A stretch of 64,000 bases of DNA from an uncultured Clostridia bacterium (GCA_947623175.1 CANQGK010000007.1:16985-80984); one strand, 5' to 3'; numbered from the stretch's first letter, positions 7,802 to 16,003 are shown. Program-made: numbers and translations. Notes: generated by a model from the sequence alone, not told the origin.

Positions 7802-9089
7802 TAAGTTATATAGAAAATTACATATAATTTTCACTTGTGGGATCATGTTGATCATCTCTGCGATTATCGGTATTGTTCTTAACAACAATATGAAAGCAGA
7901 AAAATCGAATGACGGTGAGATATTCCGGAGAATGTCAACATTGATTATTTATCAGCTTGAATACGATGACGGTTATTTTGAAAAAGCGATAAAAGCGTAT
8001 GAAGAGAAATACTCTATTCTCTGTGTGATTAAAAGTGAGTCGGGTGAAATAATCTATCAAAGCCCATTCGACTATCCGACATCAACTGAGTTTTTATTAA
8101 ATTCTTTGGAACAACAAAAGGGATATTTATTGTTTGACGATTCAAGGAATAAGACTGTTACGCAAGAAGACGGAATATTTGAAATTGACGGTCAAAACAA
8201 TGATACTTATTTAGCATTACCCGCGATGGTTATTTCAAAAGACAATACGATATATGATATGGCCTTGCTATATAGGTCAAAAACGGTATCAGAGCTTATA
8301 AGCAATCAGGCTGTTCTATACTTTTTGGTTTGGTCAGTATCTCTGATATGTGTAGCATTACTTAGCCGATTGATCTTAAAGAAAGCATTAAGGCCGACAG
8401 AACGAATGTTGAAAAGTCAAAAGGATTTTCTTGCCGCAGCTTCACACGAATTAAAATCCCCTCTTGCCGTAATCGTTGCTAATGCCGAAAAGATAGGAAA
8501 ATCGGATACCCAAAACAGCGAACTTGAAAAATCAGTAAAGGTAGTAAATACAGAATGTATGCGTATGTCACGTCTGATAAATGATATGCTGCTGCTTGCT
8601 TCTTCTGATACAAATACTTGGTCGGTCAGCAAAAAAGAAATAAATGTTGATACTTTGTTAATTACCTTATATGAAACCTATGAACCAATTTGCGCAAAGC
8701 ATAATATAGCATTAGAATTAAATATTGCGGATACAAGTTATCCGGCGCTCTACTCCGATCCCGAACGGATTATGCAGATATTGAACATTTTTATGGATAA
8801 CGCAATATCTCATTCTAACGATAGTCCGAGTATTCAAATCAAAACATCATTAACTGCGAAAGCCATTACATTTTATATCGTTGACCACGGAAACGGAATT
8901 TCAGAACAGGATAAGCCTTATATATTTGACCGTTTTTATTGTGCTGATAAATCTCATACGGATAAATCACATTTTGGATTGGGGTTAAGCATAGCAAACG
9001 AGCTGACAAAAACGCTTAACGGCAAAGTCGGTTTTGAAGATACCGCTAACGGCGGCGCCACATTTTTCATAACAATTCCGCTGAAATGA
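7794..9089 (+). CDS. Sensor histidine kinase
   Basis: A 431-residue membrane kinase. Helix 1 lies at about residues 10-29 and helix 2 at about 173-193, enclosing an extracytoplasmic sensor of about 140 residues, so it is not one of the BceS-type kinases that lack a sensor loop. The HisKA domain carries the phosphorylated histidine in AAASHELKSPLAV; the ATPase domain shows the N box (MDNAISHSND), G1 (VDHGNGIS) and G2 (GLGLSIA). Its ATG overlaps the regulator's stop. It probably senses what the divergent ABC operon handles. A bidirectional terminator follows at 9174. Confidence 0.94.
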   Translation: MLDKLYRKLHIIFTCGIMLIISAIIGIVLNNNMKAEKSNDGEIFRRMSTLIIYQLEYDDGYFEKAIKAYEEKYSILCVIKSESGEIIYQSPFDYPTSTEFLLNSLEQQKGYLLFDDSRNKTVTQEDGIFEIDGQNNDTYLALPAMVISKDNTIYDMALLYRSKTVSELISNQAVLYFLVWSVSLICVALLSRLILKKALRPTERMLKSQKDFLAAASHELKSPLAVIVANAEKIGKSDTQNSELEKSVKVVNTECMRMSRLINDMLLLASSDTNTWSVSKKEINVDTLLITLYETYEPICAKHNIALELNIADTSYPALYSDPERIMQILNIFMDNAISHSNDSPSIQIKTSLTAKAITFYIVDHGNGISEQDKPYIFDRFYCADKSHTDKSHFGLGLSIANELTKTLNGKVGFEDTANGGATFFITIPLK

Positions 9090-9173
9090 TTTTTGTCCAA
9101 TAAGAATTTACAAATCTATACCGCAGTAACAAAAAGCCGATGAGATTATACATTCATCGGCCCTCACTCTGTC

Positions 9174-9209
9174 AAAAACCCCAAATCTCAAGCGAGGTTT
9201 GGGGTTTTT
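9174..9209. terminator. Bidirectional terminator after the kinase gene
   Basis: A 16-bp stem (9174-9189 with 9194-9209, one G-T pair) around AAGC, with A-run and T-run ends, so it can act on both strands. A second, shorter hairpin (9137-9160) lies between it and the kinase stop. The stretch 9210-9390 shows no gene or recognisable site. Confidence 0.85.
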
Positions 9210-9390
9210 AGATATAGCCTTTCAAAACACAGATAAAAACAGGCAGATATAGTGAGATGGTGGGATCTTTTCCACCTATGAATTGCATAAGTGCGGCATA
9301 AGCAGAGCTTTTTTTGGTGTTGCAAATCCGTTTGAAGCTGAAGGCGGTTCGTTTGGGATTCGGATCGGGATTGCGGGTGGCGGACGAAGG

Positions 9391-10428
9391 TCAACGCATC
9401 AGCATCTCCGCGTCGGACGGAAGCGGACGCAGCATAGTGCAGGGCAGCGTCTGGTACCAATAGGCGACCGAGGTATAGTCGTCGTACCGGTTCAGATACC
9501 CGGCGTCTCCGATGCCAAGATTATCCATCGTCATGCGGAAATCGGAAGTGAAATAGATCGGATCCTGCACGTGGAAACGGTACAGCAGAAACCGCTGTTG
9601 ATTGTTGTAAAATTCGTCGGTATTGCCGATTATGCAGAACATTCCGGCATACAGACCGGAGTAGGTCTGGTATTGGCGCTGGTAAATATCCTTTCCGAAC
9701 GCGTAGGAGCCGCAGAAGTAGTCCTCCGTTCCGGTGTAATTCACTGACGGGTAGACGTCGCCGTCGATATACATCCGCGCCTCGCCCTCGACCCAGCAGC
9801 CGTTGGTTCCGTTCATGCCGGCCGCAAGAGTCAACCCTAAAAACTGTCCTTTGCCGCGGATGCCGTCGATGACCGTGTAAGCGCGTCCCGGCGTTACAGG
9901 GTGTTCCTGACGGTACGAAGCATGGAAATACGCGATATGATCCGGCACCGCGCAGTGACAGCCGGTAATCATGTAATACAGCGCTTTGTCTGCGGCGCTT
10001 CGGTTTTCCATAGTGATGCGGCAGTGCTTTTTAAACGGCATAGTGAAATAGCAGTTGAACCCCCTGCCCGGCGCTGTCAAAATCATGGATGAGTTTAAAT
10101 ACGGATATTTGTTTTCCGTGTCGTGAAAGCTCTCGTCGTAGGCGCAGCCGAAAAAGGCGGAGATCGGCGCCTCGACCGAAGGGTGTTCGCTTCCTTCCCA
10201 ATAGATACGCATAATAAAGCTGTGCCCGACGTAGCCGGTAAACCAAATATGTTGGATCATGCCGGGGCCGTCCGTGTCGACCAGCGTGACCGTCTGTCCC
10301 GCCGGGATGATAACGGTAGGCGACAGCTTGGTGCAGTCGCCGCCGCGGGTTCCGCCGCCTTTGACGCCCGTCGGATTCTCGGCGGAAAAGGCGAAGGTTT
10401 CAGCGTCTGAAAGCAAATAGTAACTCAT
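9391..10428 (-). CDS. DUF2961 / glycoside hydrolase family GH172 protein
   Basis: A 345-residue cytoplasmic protein (no signal peptide) with the DUF2961 hallmarks GPGMIQHIW, YWEGSEHPSVEAPISAFFG and YTGTEDYFCGSYAFG. GH172 enzymes such as alpha-D-fructofuranosidase/difructose dianhydride I synthase act on fructosyl disaccharides. As I recall, their catalytic glutamates lie 21 residues apart; here E214 (in VEGEA) and E235 (in GTEDY) are 21 apart, which fits. It follows a GH32 gene on the same strand and probably shares its substrate, for example difructose anhydrides made from inulin. The start ATG 10428 has AGAAAGGA upstream. GC content is clearly higher than in the flanking DNA, suggesting transfer. 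Confidence 0.85.
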   Translation of the reverse strand: MSYYLLSDAETFAFSAENPTGVKGGGTRGGDCTKLSPTVIIPAGQTVTLVDTDGPGMIQHIWFTGYVGHSFIMRIYWEGSEHPSVEAPISAFFGCAYDESFHDTENKYPYLNSSMILTAPGRGFNCYFTMPFKKHCRITMENRSAADKALYYMITGCHCAVPDHIAYFHASYRQEHPVTPGRAYTVIDGIRGKGQFLGLTLAAGMNGTNGCWVEGEARMYIDGDVYPSVNYTGTEDYFCGSYAFGKDIYQRQYQTYSGLYAGMFCIIGNTDEFYNNQQRFLLYRFHVQDPIYFTSDFRMTMDNLGIGDAGYLNRYDDYTSVAYWYQTLPCTMLRPLPSDAEMLMR

Positions 10429-10483
10429 TTGGGATTTCGTCCTTTCTGTTTTGAGTCGGTTGAAGATAATAAAAACGAAATAT

Positions 10484-10499
10484 CGACAAGCGCTTTACG
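10484..10499. promoter_or_regulatory. LacI-type operator upstream of the GH172 gene
   Basis: The 16-bp sequence is built on the palindrome AAGCGCTT (10488-10495) with CGAC and TACG-like flanks, close to the operators of LacI/GalR-type sugar repressors. It lies in the 181-bp space between the GH32 stop and the GH172 start. No repressor gene is in the window, so a distant or cross-acting regulator, possibly CcpA, is implied. Confidence 0.5.
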
Positions 10500-10609
10500 A
10501 TCCTTGCCGATATTGGCGAAAAGGCGCGGAGCTTCGCGCCGAGTCGGGCAAAAGCTTCCCTTTTACGGGTAATTTCCGGGCGGAAACCTTCGAACGGTCG
10601 CGGAATCGG

Positions 10610-11707
10610 TTACAGCAGCGCGGTATAGATTTCCTCGCCGCCGTTGACGTATACCTCGACGACGTACCCGTCGCGCAGAATTTTCAAATCTCGGATCTCG
10701 CCGCGATATACCACCGGATCCCGTCCCTGCCGCTCTATGACAAAGCCGTCTGCAGTGCGCTTGACTGACGGATCGGAATCGGTCAGCAGATGGCGCACCT
10801 CTTTTACCGGGAACGCGGTGATCTTCCCGTCGGTCAGCTTCAGTTCGCGCGGAACCGACATACACCCGACGTCCTTTTCGGCGAACCCGCTGTAAGACCA
10901 GCCGGGGATCCAGCTGATCAGCAAATTCCGACCGAACGGATCGTGGAAGGCCTGCCCGGCGTATTGATCTGGGCCTTTATCCACCTCGGCGGAGTATTCC
11001 GGAGTGAATTTTCCGTCCGAAAACCGGCCGTACATCACCGAGAAATAGTGCGTTCTGCCGATCGGAAGGATCGACGCGGTCACTAAAACCCTACCGTCCT
11101 CCGCCGGCATGATCGAAGGACATTCGGTGCACTTGCTGTCCTGCCACTCGCACAAAATCCCGAGATATTCCCACTCGGTCAGTGTCTTGCTCCGGTAGAT
11201 CAGCAGCCGTCCCGCGTTCGCTTCCGGATTGCCTGACGCCACGACGCAATAAAAGACGCCGTCGATGCAGCAGACTGCCGGATCGCGGAAGTCACTGCTG
11301 CCCTCGGGGGGATAGTTCGCGATGACCGGGTTGTTCGCGCATTTTTCAAAGTGGATCCCGTCGGTCGAAAATGCCGCGCTGATCGTCTGCGCCTTGGTAA
11401 TGCCATCGACCGACGCGTAAAACAGGTACAGCACGCCGTCCTTGACAATGGCGCTTCCCGACCAGCAGCCCTCGGCGTCGTACACCTCCGGCCCCGGCGT
11501 CAGTCCGACGGGCAGCTCCTCCCAAGTCAGAAAATCCTTGGTTCTGGCATGCCCCCAGTGGATTGGCTGTTTCCCGGGAATTTCAAAATCCGGCGCGTGC
11601 TGGCAGAACAGATGATAGTACCCGTCGAAGTAGACCAGCCCGTTGGGATCGTTGATCCACCCTTTTTTCGGCCTGTAATGATAAAGCGGCTTTTGCAGAT
11701 AATCCAT
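10610..11707 (-). CDS. Glycoside hydrolase family 32 protein (fructosidase)
   Basis: A 365-residue beta-fructosidase-type enzyme with the three GH32 acidic motifs: WINDPNG (nucleophile D20), FRDPAV (transition-state stabiliser) and TECPSI (acid/base). It hydrolyses terminal beta-fructosyl bonds in sucrose, fructo-oligosaccharides or fructans; no signal peptide, so it acts inside the cell. It is shorter than usual because the C-terminal beta-sandwich is reduced, though the end VEVYVNGGEEIYT is the family's normal finish. An in-frame ATG at 11740 is ruled out because the promoter's -10 box and the predicted transcript start leave no room for it; ATG 11707 has AGGGAAGG upstream. Confidence 0.93.
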   Translation of the reverse strand: MDYLQKPLYHYRPKKGWINDPNGLVYFDGYYHLFCQHAPDFEIPGKQPIHWGHARTKDFLTWEELPVGLTPGPEVYDAEGCWSGSAIVKDGVLYLFYASVDGITKAQTISAAFSTDGIHFEKCANNPVIANYPPEGSSDFRDPAVCCIDGVFYCVVASGNPEANAGRLLIYRSKTLTEWEYLGILCEWQDSKCTECPSIMPAEDGRVLVTASILPIGRTHYFSVMYGRFSDGKFTPEYSAEVDKGPDQYAGQAFHDPFGRNLLISWIPGWSYSGFAEKDVGCMSVPRELKLTDGKITAFPVKEVRHLLTDSDPSVKRTADGFVIERQGRDPVVYRGEIRDLKILRDGYVVEVYVNGGEEIYTALL

Positions 11708-11742
11708 ACCGAAACCTTCCCTATTGCATTGATGATACATTT

Positions 11743-11771
11743 ATTATAAAAGAGGAAAATCGGTTTGTCAA
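11743..11771 (-). promoter_or_regulatory. Sigma-A promoter of the GH32/GH172 operon with operator-like overlap
   Basis: On the minus strand TTGACA (11766-11771) and TATAAT (11743-11748) are both perfect with a 17-base spacer. The -35 box overlaps TCGAAAGCGGTTGA (11768-11781), which resembles a LacI-family operator and shares AAGCG with the site at 10484. This would repress by blocking RNA polymerase. Confidence 0.85.
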
Positions 11772-11853
11772 CCGCTTTCGACCCGAGTCGGGCGAGTATT
11801 TTTCAACCGATATTTTTATCATTCGGATATGTAAAACTTTCCTATTCCTAAAT

Positions 11854-12546
11854 CTATGATTTGGCAACATCAAAAACCGCCTTTATGCCGGTTTCTTCCA
11901 TGGGATCTATCGCTCCCAACGGACTCCATTCGAGTGATTTTTCCGTAAATCCGCTGATTTCCCATGATTTATACCAATAAAGGCGCTCATACCGGTTTTC
12001 ATCCAATCTGCGGAGATTTTCAACCGAACCGTTTTCGACGTCGAGCGTTCCGACAAAGCCGTACTCAAACACTCCCTCGGCGTCATCCCGCATAAAACCC
12101 AGCACATAAGCAAGCCCTGTACTGTCGTCAAATTCAATATGATCCAGAACCATTTTTTTCTCATTGGCAAACAGCGTTTTCACTTTTTCAAATGATTCCG
12201 TATCATAGATGCTCAATTGAGTCTGTGTAGAATCCACCGGACTTTCAATATTGTAGAAATATCTTCCTTCGGGCGTAAAGGCAAAGCCCCCATCCTGGCC
12301 TCCGATTCTTGTAATGGTTATCTTTTTTATCAAAGATAAATGATCCAGATCATAAAAGCCCAGATAACCTTCCGCAGACTTCACCGCAATAATATTGGAA
12401 TGCGGCTTGAAAGCTGCAGAATAGGCATAAGGGAAATTCTTGAACCTTGCCAATTCTTTTTCGTCTGAATTATATACGTATACGGTTGCGCCACTGCATC
12501 CCACGCTATAAGAAGCGTTCTTATAAAAGCCCCAGAATTTTCGCAT
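11854..12546 (-). CDS. Hypothetical protein with beta-propeller-like repeats
   Basis: A 230-residue protein that I do not recognise as a named family. It reads as a chain of WD40/YVTN-like blade fragments: GATVYVYNSDEKELARF, AAFKPHSNIIAVKSAEGYLG, GFAFTPEGRYFYN, LSIYDTESFEKVK. It is too short for a full seven-blade propeller, so it may be partial or use few blades. There is no signal peptide or membrane helix. The start is ATG 12546, with GGAGG seven bases upstream; the frame opens 11 codons earlier without such a site. Nothing in the context points to a function, and the gene stands between the fructan operon and a repeat copy. Confidence 0.6.
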   Translation of the reverse strand: MRKFWGFYKNASYSVGCSGATVYVYNSDEKELARFKNFPYAYSAAFKPHSNIIAVKSAEGYLGFYDLDHLSLIKKITITRIGGQDGGFAFTPEGRYFYNIESPVDSTQTQLSIYDTESFEKVKTLFANEKKMVLDHIEFDDSTGLAYVLGFMRDDAEGVFEYGFVGTLDVENGSVENLRRLDENRYERLYWYKSWEISGFTEKSLEWSPLGAIDPMEETGIKAVFDVAKS

Positions 12547-12609
12547 ATTTGTCCTCCGCATCGATCCCGCAACTCCCATTTATCGGCAGTCGCCTACCTA
12601 ATATTTTAT

Positions 12610-12870
12610 ATTATACACCCGAATTGTGAAGAAATCTACCTCAAACAGCGATTTTTTTGACAAGAATATCACCATTCGACTATTCTGCCGACTTTACGGT
12701 TTCTTGAACAACCGTAGAATATGTGCTCGTATTCGGTTATACCTATACTCCTAAACGGAGCGTTTGGGAAAGAAAAAGGACCGCTGACTTTTTCACCGGG
12801 GAGCCGGTGTGCGGGCGGTCTGATTTTCGGTATTCGATTGTGTTCAGTGCGACAGACGGGAATTTATCAT
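12610..12870. repeat. Dispersed repeat R1, copy A (intact)
   Basis: About 260 bp that match 14699-15228 once the MITE there is removed. It starts with ATTATACACCCGAATTGTG and ends near GGGAATTTAT. It contains a perfect hairpin (TACGGTT 12695-12701, AACCGTA 12710-12716) and a GC-rich stem near the right end. The C-terminal codons of the small gene at 12844-13014 lie in it. A diverged inverted copy is at 15530-15627. Confidence 0.8.
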
Positions 12871-13014
12871 TTTATTTTCTATCAATCTATATATAGCATA
12901 AGCCACCCATATCAACCAAGAATATGCCCAAACATTAAATACTATACTTACTATTAAATATATAACTGCAACGATAATTGCTATTATCCAATTTTTCGTT
13001 TTCTTTTTATCCAT
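12844..13014 (-). CDS. Small two-helix membrane protein
   Basis: A 56-residue protein starting at ATG 13014 with GGGAGA eight bases upstream. It opens with MDKKKTKNW, then carries two hydrophobic segments (about residues 10-28 and 30-42) rich in Ile, Val and Trp, and ends in a polar tail. The last residues are encoded inside repeat R1, so the gene was either joined to the repeat or cut by it. No family is recognised; it resembles many short membrane proteins of unknown role in mobile DNA. It lies head-to-tail behind the truncated toxin gene on the same strand. Confidence 0.5.
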   Translation of the reverse strand: MDKKKTKNWIIAIIVAVIYLIVSIVFNVWAYSWLIWVAYAIYRLIENKMINSRLSH

Positions 13015-13059
13015 ATTTTACATCTCCCAATTCATAAATTGCTTATATAAAACATCAAT

Positions 13060-13155
13060 TTATCGTTCGGTCTCCAAGATGATTTTGGAAATATACTGTA
13101 TCGTTTCTTCAATTTGCCGGGCTGCCTGCGGCGTCAGCTTCACCTCATACCGCAT
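13060..13155 (-). pseudogene. Truncated RelE/ParE-family toxin
   Basis: Two bases after the antitoxin stop, ATG 13155 opens a 31-codon frame, MRYEVKLTPQAARQIEETIQ and a few more residues, that matches the first strand and helix of ParE/RelE-type toxins (normally about 90-105 residues). It stops at TAA 13060-13062, before the residues that form the toxin's active surface. The operon order antitoxin then toxin is kept, so the toxin appears to have been lost by truncation. Confidence 0.65.
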
Positions 13156-13157
13156 AC

Positions 13158-13454
13158 TCAAATACCCTCACGGATTTTGGCAAAGGCTTCGTCTACGGAC
13201 AATCCCTCGCTGGATTGCGCCTGATTGCAGCCTTTTTCCATCATGGCGTCAAACTGCTCATCGGTCAAGCTGTCTCTTGTCGGCAGCTTGGGTACGGTAA
13301 GAGAATACGGAACGCCGCCCGTCATAATTATTTGTCTGTATAAGGTATCGATCAGAACCGAAACGGGCAGTCCGAGCTTGTCCAAAACCGCCTCCGCCTG
13401 CCGTTTGATTTCCGGCTGAACACGAGCCGTTACATTTGCGCTTTTTGTTGCCAT
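13158..13454 (-). CDS. RelB/DinJ-family antitoxin
   Basis: A 98-residue protein with the ribbon-helix-helix DNA-binding start of RelB/DinJ antitoxins (NVTARVQPEIKRQAEAVLDKLGLPVSVLIDTL is the fold's span, residues 6-37), followed by a flexible acidic C-terminus that would wrap the toxin. ATG 13454 has a GGCAGG site; a GTG three codons earlier is an alternative. The partner toxin downstream is cut to 31 codons, so the antitoxin is effectively orphaned and may persist as an autoregulator or protect against related toxins elsewhere. Confidence 0.85.
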   Translation of the reverse strand: MATKSANVTARVQPEIKRQAEAVLDKLGLPVSVLIDTLYRQIIMTGGVPYSLTVPKLPTRDSLTDEQFDAMMEKGCNQAQSSEGLSVDEAFAKIREGI

Positions 13455-13700
13455 AATAAGCACCTGCCTTTTCGCTTCCGATTATACCATATTGTATGGC
13501 GAATTGCAATACAATATTCGGTAGTTTATAAAAAATTCGTATACATGTTTTCGCAGGGCATTCCTTCACTTGCCGATACGGAATGTTTGGAGAAGAAAAA
13601 GCGTCCAAGTTTTACGCTCAAACGCTGCGGTTGGGTGTTTGGCTTGCAACACACCGACAAACAGCAAATTATCTTTTGGGTTACATTTGCTTGAACAACC

Positions 13701-14636
13701 TTATTTATGATTAAAGAACTCTATCTTATTTCTTAAATCGGCTTTTACACTTTTTATTTCAATTCCTGTATTATCAAGAACAATTTTGTTTAGATTATGT
13801 AATTCACTTAAATCAGGTAATTTCGTGACATGTTTTAAATCCTGTAATCGAATTACTTCAAGATTAGTCAGTTTGCTGATAAAATCAATATTGTCTAACT
13901 TGTTTATTCTCCATAGTTCAATTTCTTTGAGAGTTGTTAAATATTTTAGATCTTCTAAATTATTATTAGAATTCCATAATAAGTGCAACTCTCGAAGATT
14001 CATTTGTTTAAAAAACTCAAAATCTAATAATTTTATCCCCCTTAGAGAAAGCGACTCTAATACAGGAAGCTCAGCAATAAACTCTATATTCTTTTTTGCT
14101 TTTTTCCCAAGCCAAAGATTCTTCAAGGAATTGAATCTCAACAACCATTTACAATCAAATTTGATTGCTCCACCCATAGTATCCGCATTGATTACTAATT
14201 CCTCAATTTCTTCAGATACCGATTGCAAAAAACCATAATCTCTCAAATCAAATACATCCAAATGCAATGCTTTTAAATCTAATTGTGTCAGGATCTTAAA
14301 ATCTATCATATCCGGACATGAAGGCAAATGGCAATCAATCCGCAATTTATTCAGATGAGGCATTCTTTTTAGACAAGAAATATCAAATCTGCTGCCATAT
14401 AAACCATAGATACGAAAGTATAGTTCCGGTTTCTTCGCCAAAATAGAATCTATTACAGCATATGCTTCATCAGGAAGTAAACTTGATATTTGAATCCATT
14501 TAATTTTATCATCATTCACAATGGCATTTATAAATTCTTCATCTATACATTTATAACTATAGCTTTCAAGAATTGTATCCGGATTTAAAGTTGTTTTAGA
14601 AATTTCAATAAAATTCTTATTTAACCAAACGCCCAT
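13701..14636 (-). CDS. Leucine-rich repeat protein
   Basis: A 311-residue protein that is AT-rich compared with its surroundings. From about residue 95 to the end it is made of irregular 22-24 residue leucine-rich repeats, for example LTQLDLKALHLDVFDL, LPVLESLSLRGIKLLDF, LTTLKEIELWRINKLDNI and LTNLEVIRLQDLKHVTKL. The first 90 residues look like a separate alpha/beta cap. No signal peptide or membrane helix is seen, so a cytoplasmic protein-binding role is likely. Its partner is unknown. It lies between two copies of repeat R1, a setting typical of accessory genes. Confidence 0.75.
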   Translation of the reverse strand: MGVWLNKNFIEISKTTLNPDTILESYSYKCIDEEFINAIVNDDKIKWIQISSLLPDEAYAVIDSILAKKPELYFRIYGLYGSRFDISCLKRMPHLNKLRIDCHLPSCPDMIDFKILTQLDLKALHLDVFDLRDYGFLQSVSEEIEELVINADTMGGAIKFDCKWLLRFNSLKNLWLGKKAKKNIEFIAELPVLESLSLRGIKLLDFEFFKQMNLRELHLLWNSNNNLEDLKYLTTLKEIELWRINKLDNIDFISKLTNLEVIRLQDLKHVTKLPDLSELHNLNKIVLDNTGIEIKSVKADLRNKIEFFNHK

Positions 14637-14698
14637 TTTGTCGCCTATTTCCCTTGAAAAATCCGATTTGTCAAACAGTCACCCATTCAACACCATAC

Positions 14699-15228
14699 AT
14701 TATACACCCGAATTGTGAAGAAATCTACTGCAAACAGCGATTTTCTCGGCAAAAATACCCTTCGACTATACTGTCTACTTTACGGTTTCTTGAACAACCG
14801 TAGAATATGTACTCGTATTCGGTTAGTCAATGCAATCAGATTACAATGCGCCCGAGGCGGACGGATTTCTCCGCCGCCTGTGTCATCGTCCTTGAAATAC
14901 GACAGTATTCCCGCGTCCTCTTCCTTGCCGGACGAAAAAATCCGCTCCGACTCGGGTCGAAGATTTTGCATGAGAACGCCGTTCGTGTTCCGCGCGAAGC
15001 ACGGTTGAGAGCATACTGTCGTATGGTAAGACCGTGCGACAAAGCGGGCGCGGACGTCGTTCCACGCAAAACGCATTGTAATATGATTGCATTGACTATA
15101 CCTATACTCCTAAACGGAGCGTTTGGGAAAGAAAAAAGACCGCTTAATTTGTACCGAGGAACCGGTGTGCGGGCGGTCAATCTTTCGGTATTTAGTTGTG
15201 TTCAGTTCGACAAACGGGAATTTATTAT
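14699..15228. repeat. Dispersed repeat R1, copy B (split by a MITE)
   Basis: The left part (14699-14825) and right part (15098-15228) match copy A at 12610-12870 almost base for base, and the join is exactly where the 272-bp MITE sits. Removing the MITE and one TA restores the copy A sequence GGTTATACC. Confidence 0.85.
14826..15097. mobile_element. MITE, 272 bp, TA target duplication
   Basis: Terminal inverted repeats of 25 bp (14826-14850 and 15073-15097) differ at one base and begin GTCAATGCAATCA. The element is flanked by TA at 14824-14825 and 15098-15099, and the empty site is preserved in copy A of R1 (TA at 12738-12739). TA duplication suggests mobilisation by an IS630/Tc1-mariner-type transposase acting in trans. 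The interior is GC-rich, codes for nothing plausible, and holds a perfect 12-bp inverted repeat (14897-14908 with 15013-15024). Confidence 0.85.
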
Positions 15229-15389
15229 TCGGTGTAAAACTCGATCTTGCCGCACTCCGGGCAAATAGCCGCTTTGATTTGTTTCTCCTCTTTTTCCTTT
15301 TTCAAGGAAATATAAGATAATAATGATGCACCGTGAATTTTTAAATCATAATTCATTTTCATTTCTTCATTGCAATTATTGCATTTCAT
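15225..15389 (-). CDS. Small zinc-ribbon protein
   Basis: A 54-residue protein with two CxxC knuckles, CNNC at residues 3-6 and CPEC at about 43-46, separated by a charged helix. That is the layout of a single zinc ribbon. The start ATG 15389 has AAGGAGG upstream. Its stop codon lies at the very edge of repeat R1. It faces away from two other CxxC proteins (15675 and 16004). Nucleic-acid or protein binding is possible; no family is recognised. Confidence 0.6.
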   Translation of the reverse strand: MKCNNCNEEMKMNYDLKIHGASLLSYISLKKEKEEKQIKAAICPECGKIEFYTE

Positions 15390-15529
15390 TTATTTTTCCT
15401 CCTTCAAATTATGATTGTAAAATAACAAGTTTACCCTTACCTCCGCACCTTATAGGGGCAAAAACAAGGGAAGAAAAATCCGGTAACAAAATATAACAAA
15501 GCGCTGTCAACCGACTGCGGCTCTCCATT

Positions 15530-15627
15530 TTAAGCAGGTCTTCAAAAACCAATAAGTCGGCAGCACTGTCGACTTATTGATGAAAAAATCGATTGCAGTG
15601 GATTTCTTCACAATTTGAGTGTATAAT
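15530..15627. repeat. Repeat R1, diverged inverted partial copy C
   Basis: The reverse complement starts ATTATACACTCAAATTGTG and continues GAAGAAATCCACTGCAA, matching the left end of copies A and B with scattered differences; similarity then fades. It lies 47 bases before the gene at 15675, so the AT-rich end of the repeat may supply promoter sequence. Confidence 0.6.
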
Positions 15628-15674
15628 GGTATGGTAGAGTATGAATATCTGAAAGTTGGTAAAGAGGTGGTTTT

Positions 15675-15992
15675 ATGAAAAAGTTTTTCGTATATACCGA
15701 AGAACAAGAGCAAGAAATTAATGAAAAATTAGGATATACTCAAAAAGAATATGATAGGTTGGGAGATGGTAAGCAATGGCAGCGAACAATAAATATTCCT
15801 AAGATAAAAGATTTTATCCGTAGATTGAAGCAAAAGGAATGTCCTACTTGTGGTTCAAAACTTGTATGGATTAAAGAATGTACTTATATAGGCTTTAGCC
15901 TTCTTCCGGGGGTAGATTATGGAAGTTTAAAAAAGACTTATGAAGTAAAGAAAAAAAGATATTGTCCTAATTGTCAAAAAATTTTAGAGTAG
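15675..15992 (+). CDS. Zinc-ribbon hypothetical protein
   Basis: A 105-residue protein: an acidic, helical N-terminus rich in Glu/Gln (EEQEQEINEKLGYTQKEYD), then CPTC at about residues 57-60 and CPNC at about 97-100, which can bind one zinc. The 36-residue spacer contains a hydrophobic YIGFSLLPGVDYGS segment. GAGGTGG precedes ATG 15675. The gene at 16004 starts 11 bases after its stop and has the same CxxC-spacer-CxxC design with a YVGVDF segment at the matching place, so the two are probably diverged paralogues in one operon. Function unknown. Confidence 0.7.
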   Translation: MKKFFVYTEEQEQEINEKLGYTQKEYDRLGDGKQWQRTINIPKIKDFIRRLKQKECPTCGSKLVWIKECTYIGFSLLPGVDYGSLKKTYEVKKKRYCPNCQKILE

Positions 15993-16003
15993 AGGTGATT
16001 CAT

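Noticed and set aside
9137..9160. Hairpin CCGATGA/TTCATCGG as the kinase terminator
   Set aside because: Not followed by a T-run; the stronger stem at 9174-9209 fits better.
11738..11740. ATG 11740 as the GH32 start
   Set aside because: It lies between the -10 box and the predicted transcript start; ATG 11707 has a good site.
14807..15268. A 153-codon plus-strand open frame through the MITE
   Set aside because: It crosses both MITE ends and the R1 repeat, has no ribosome-binding site and is lost if the MITE is removed.
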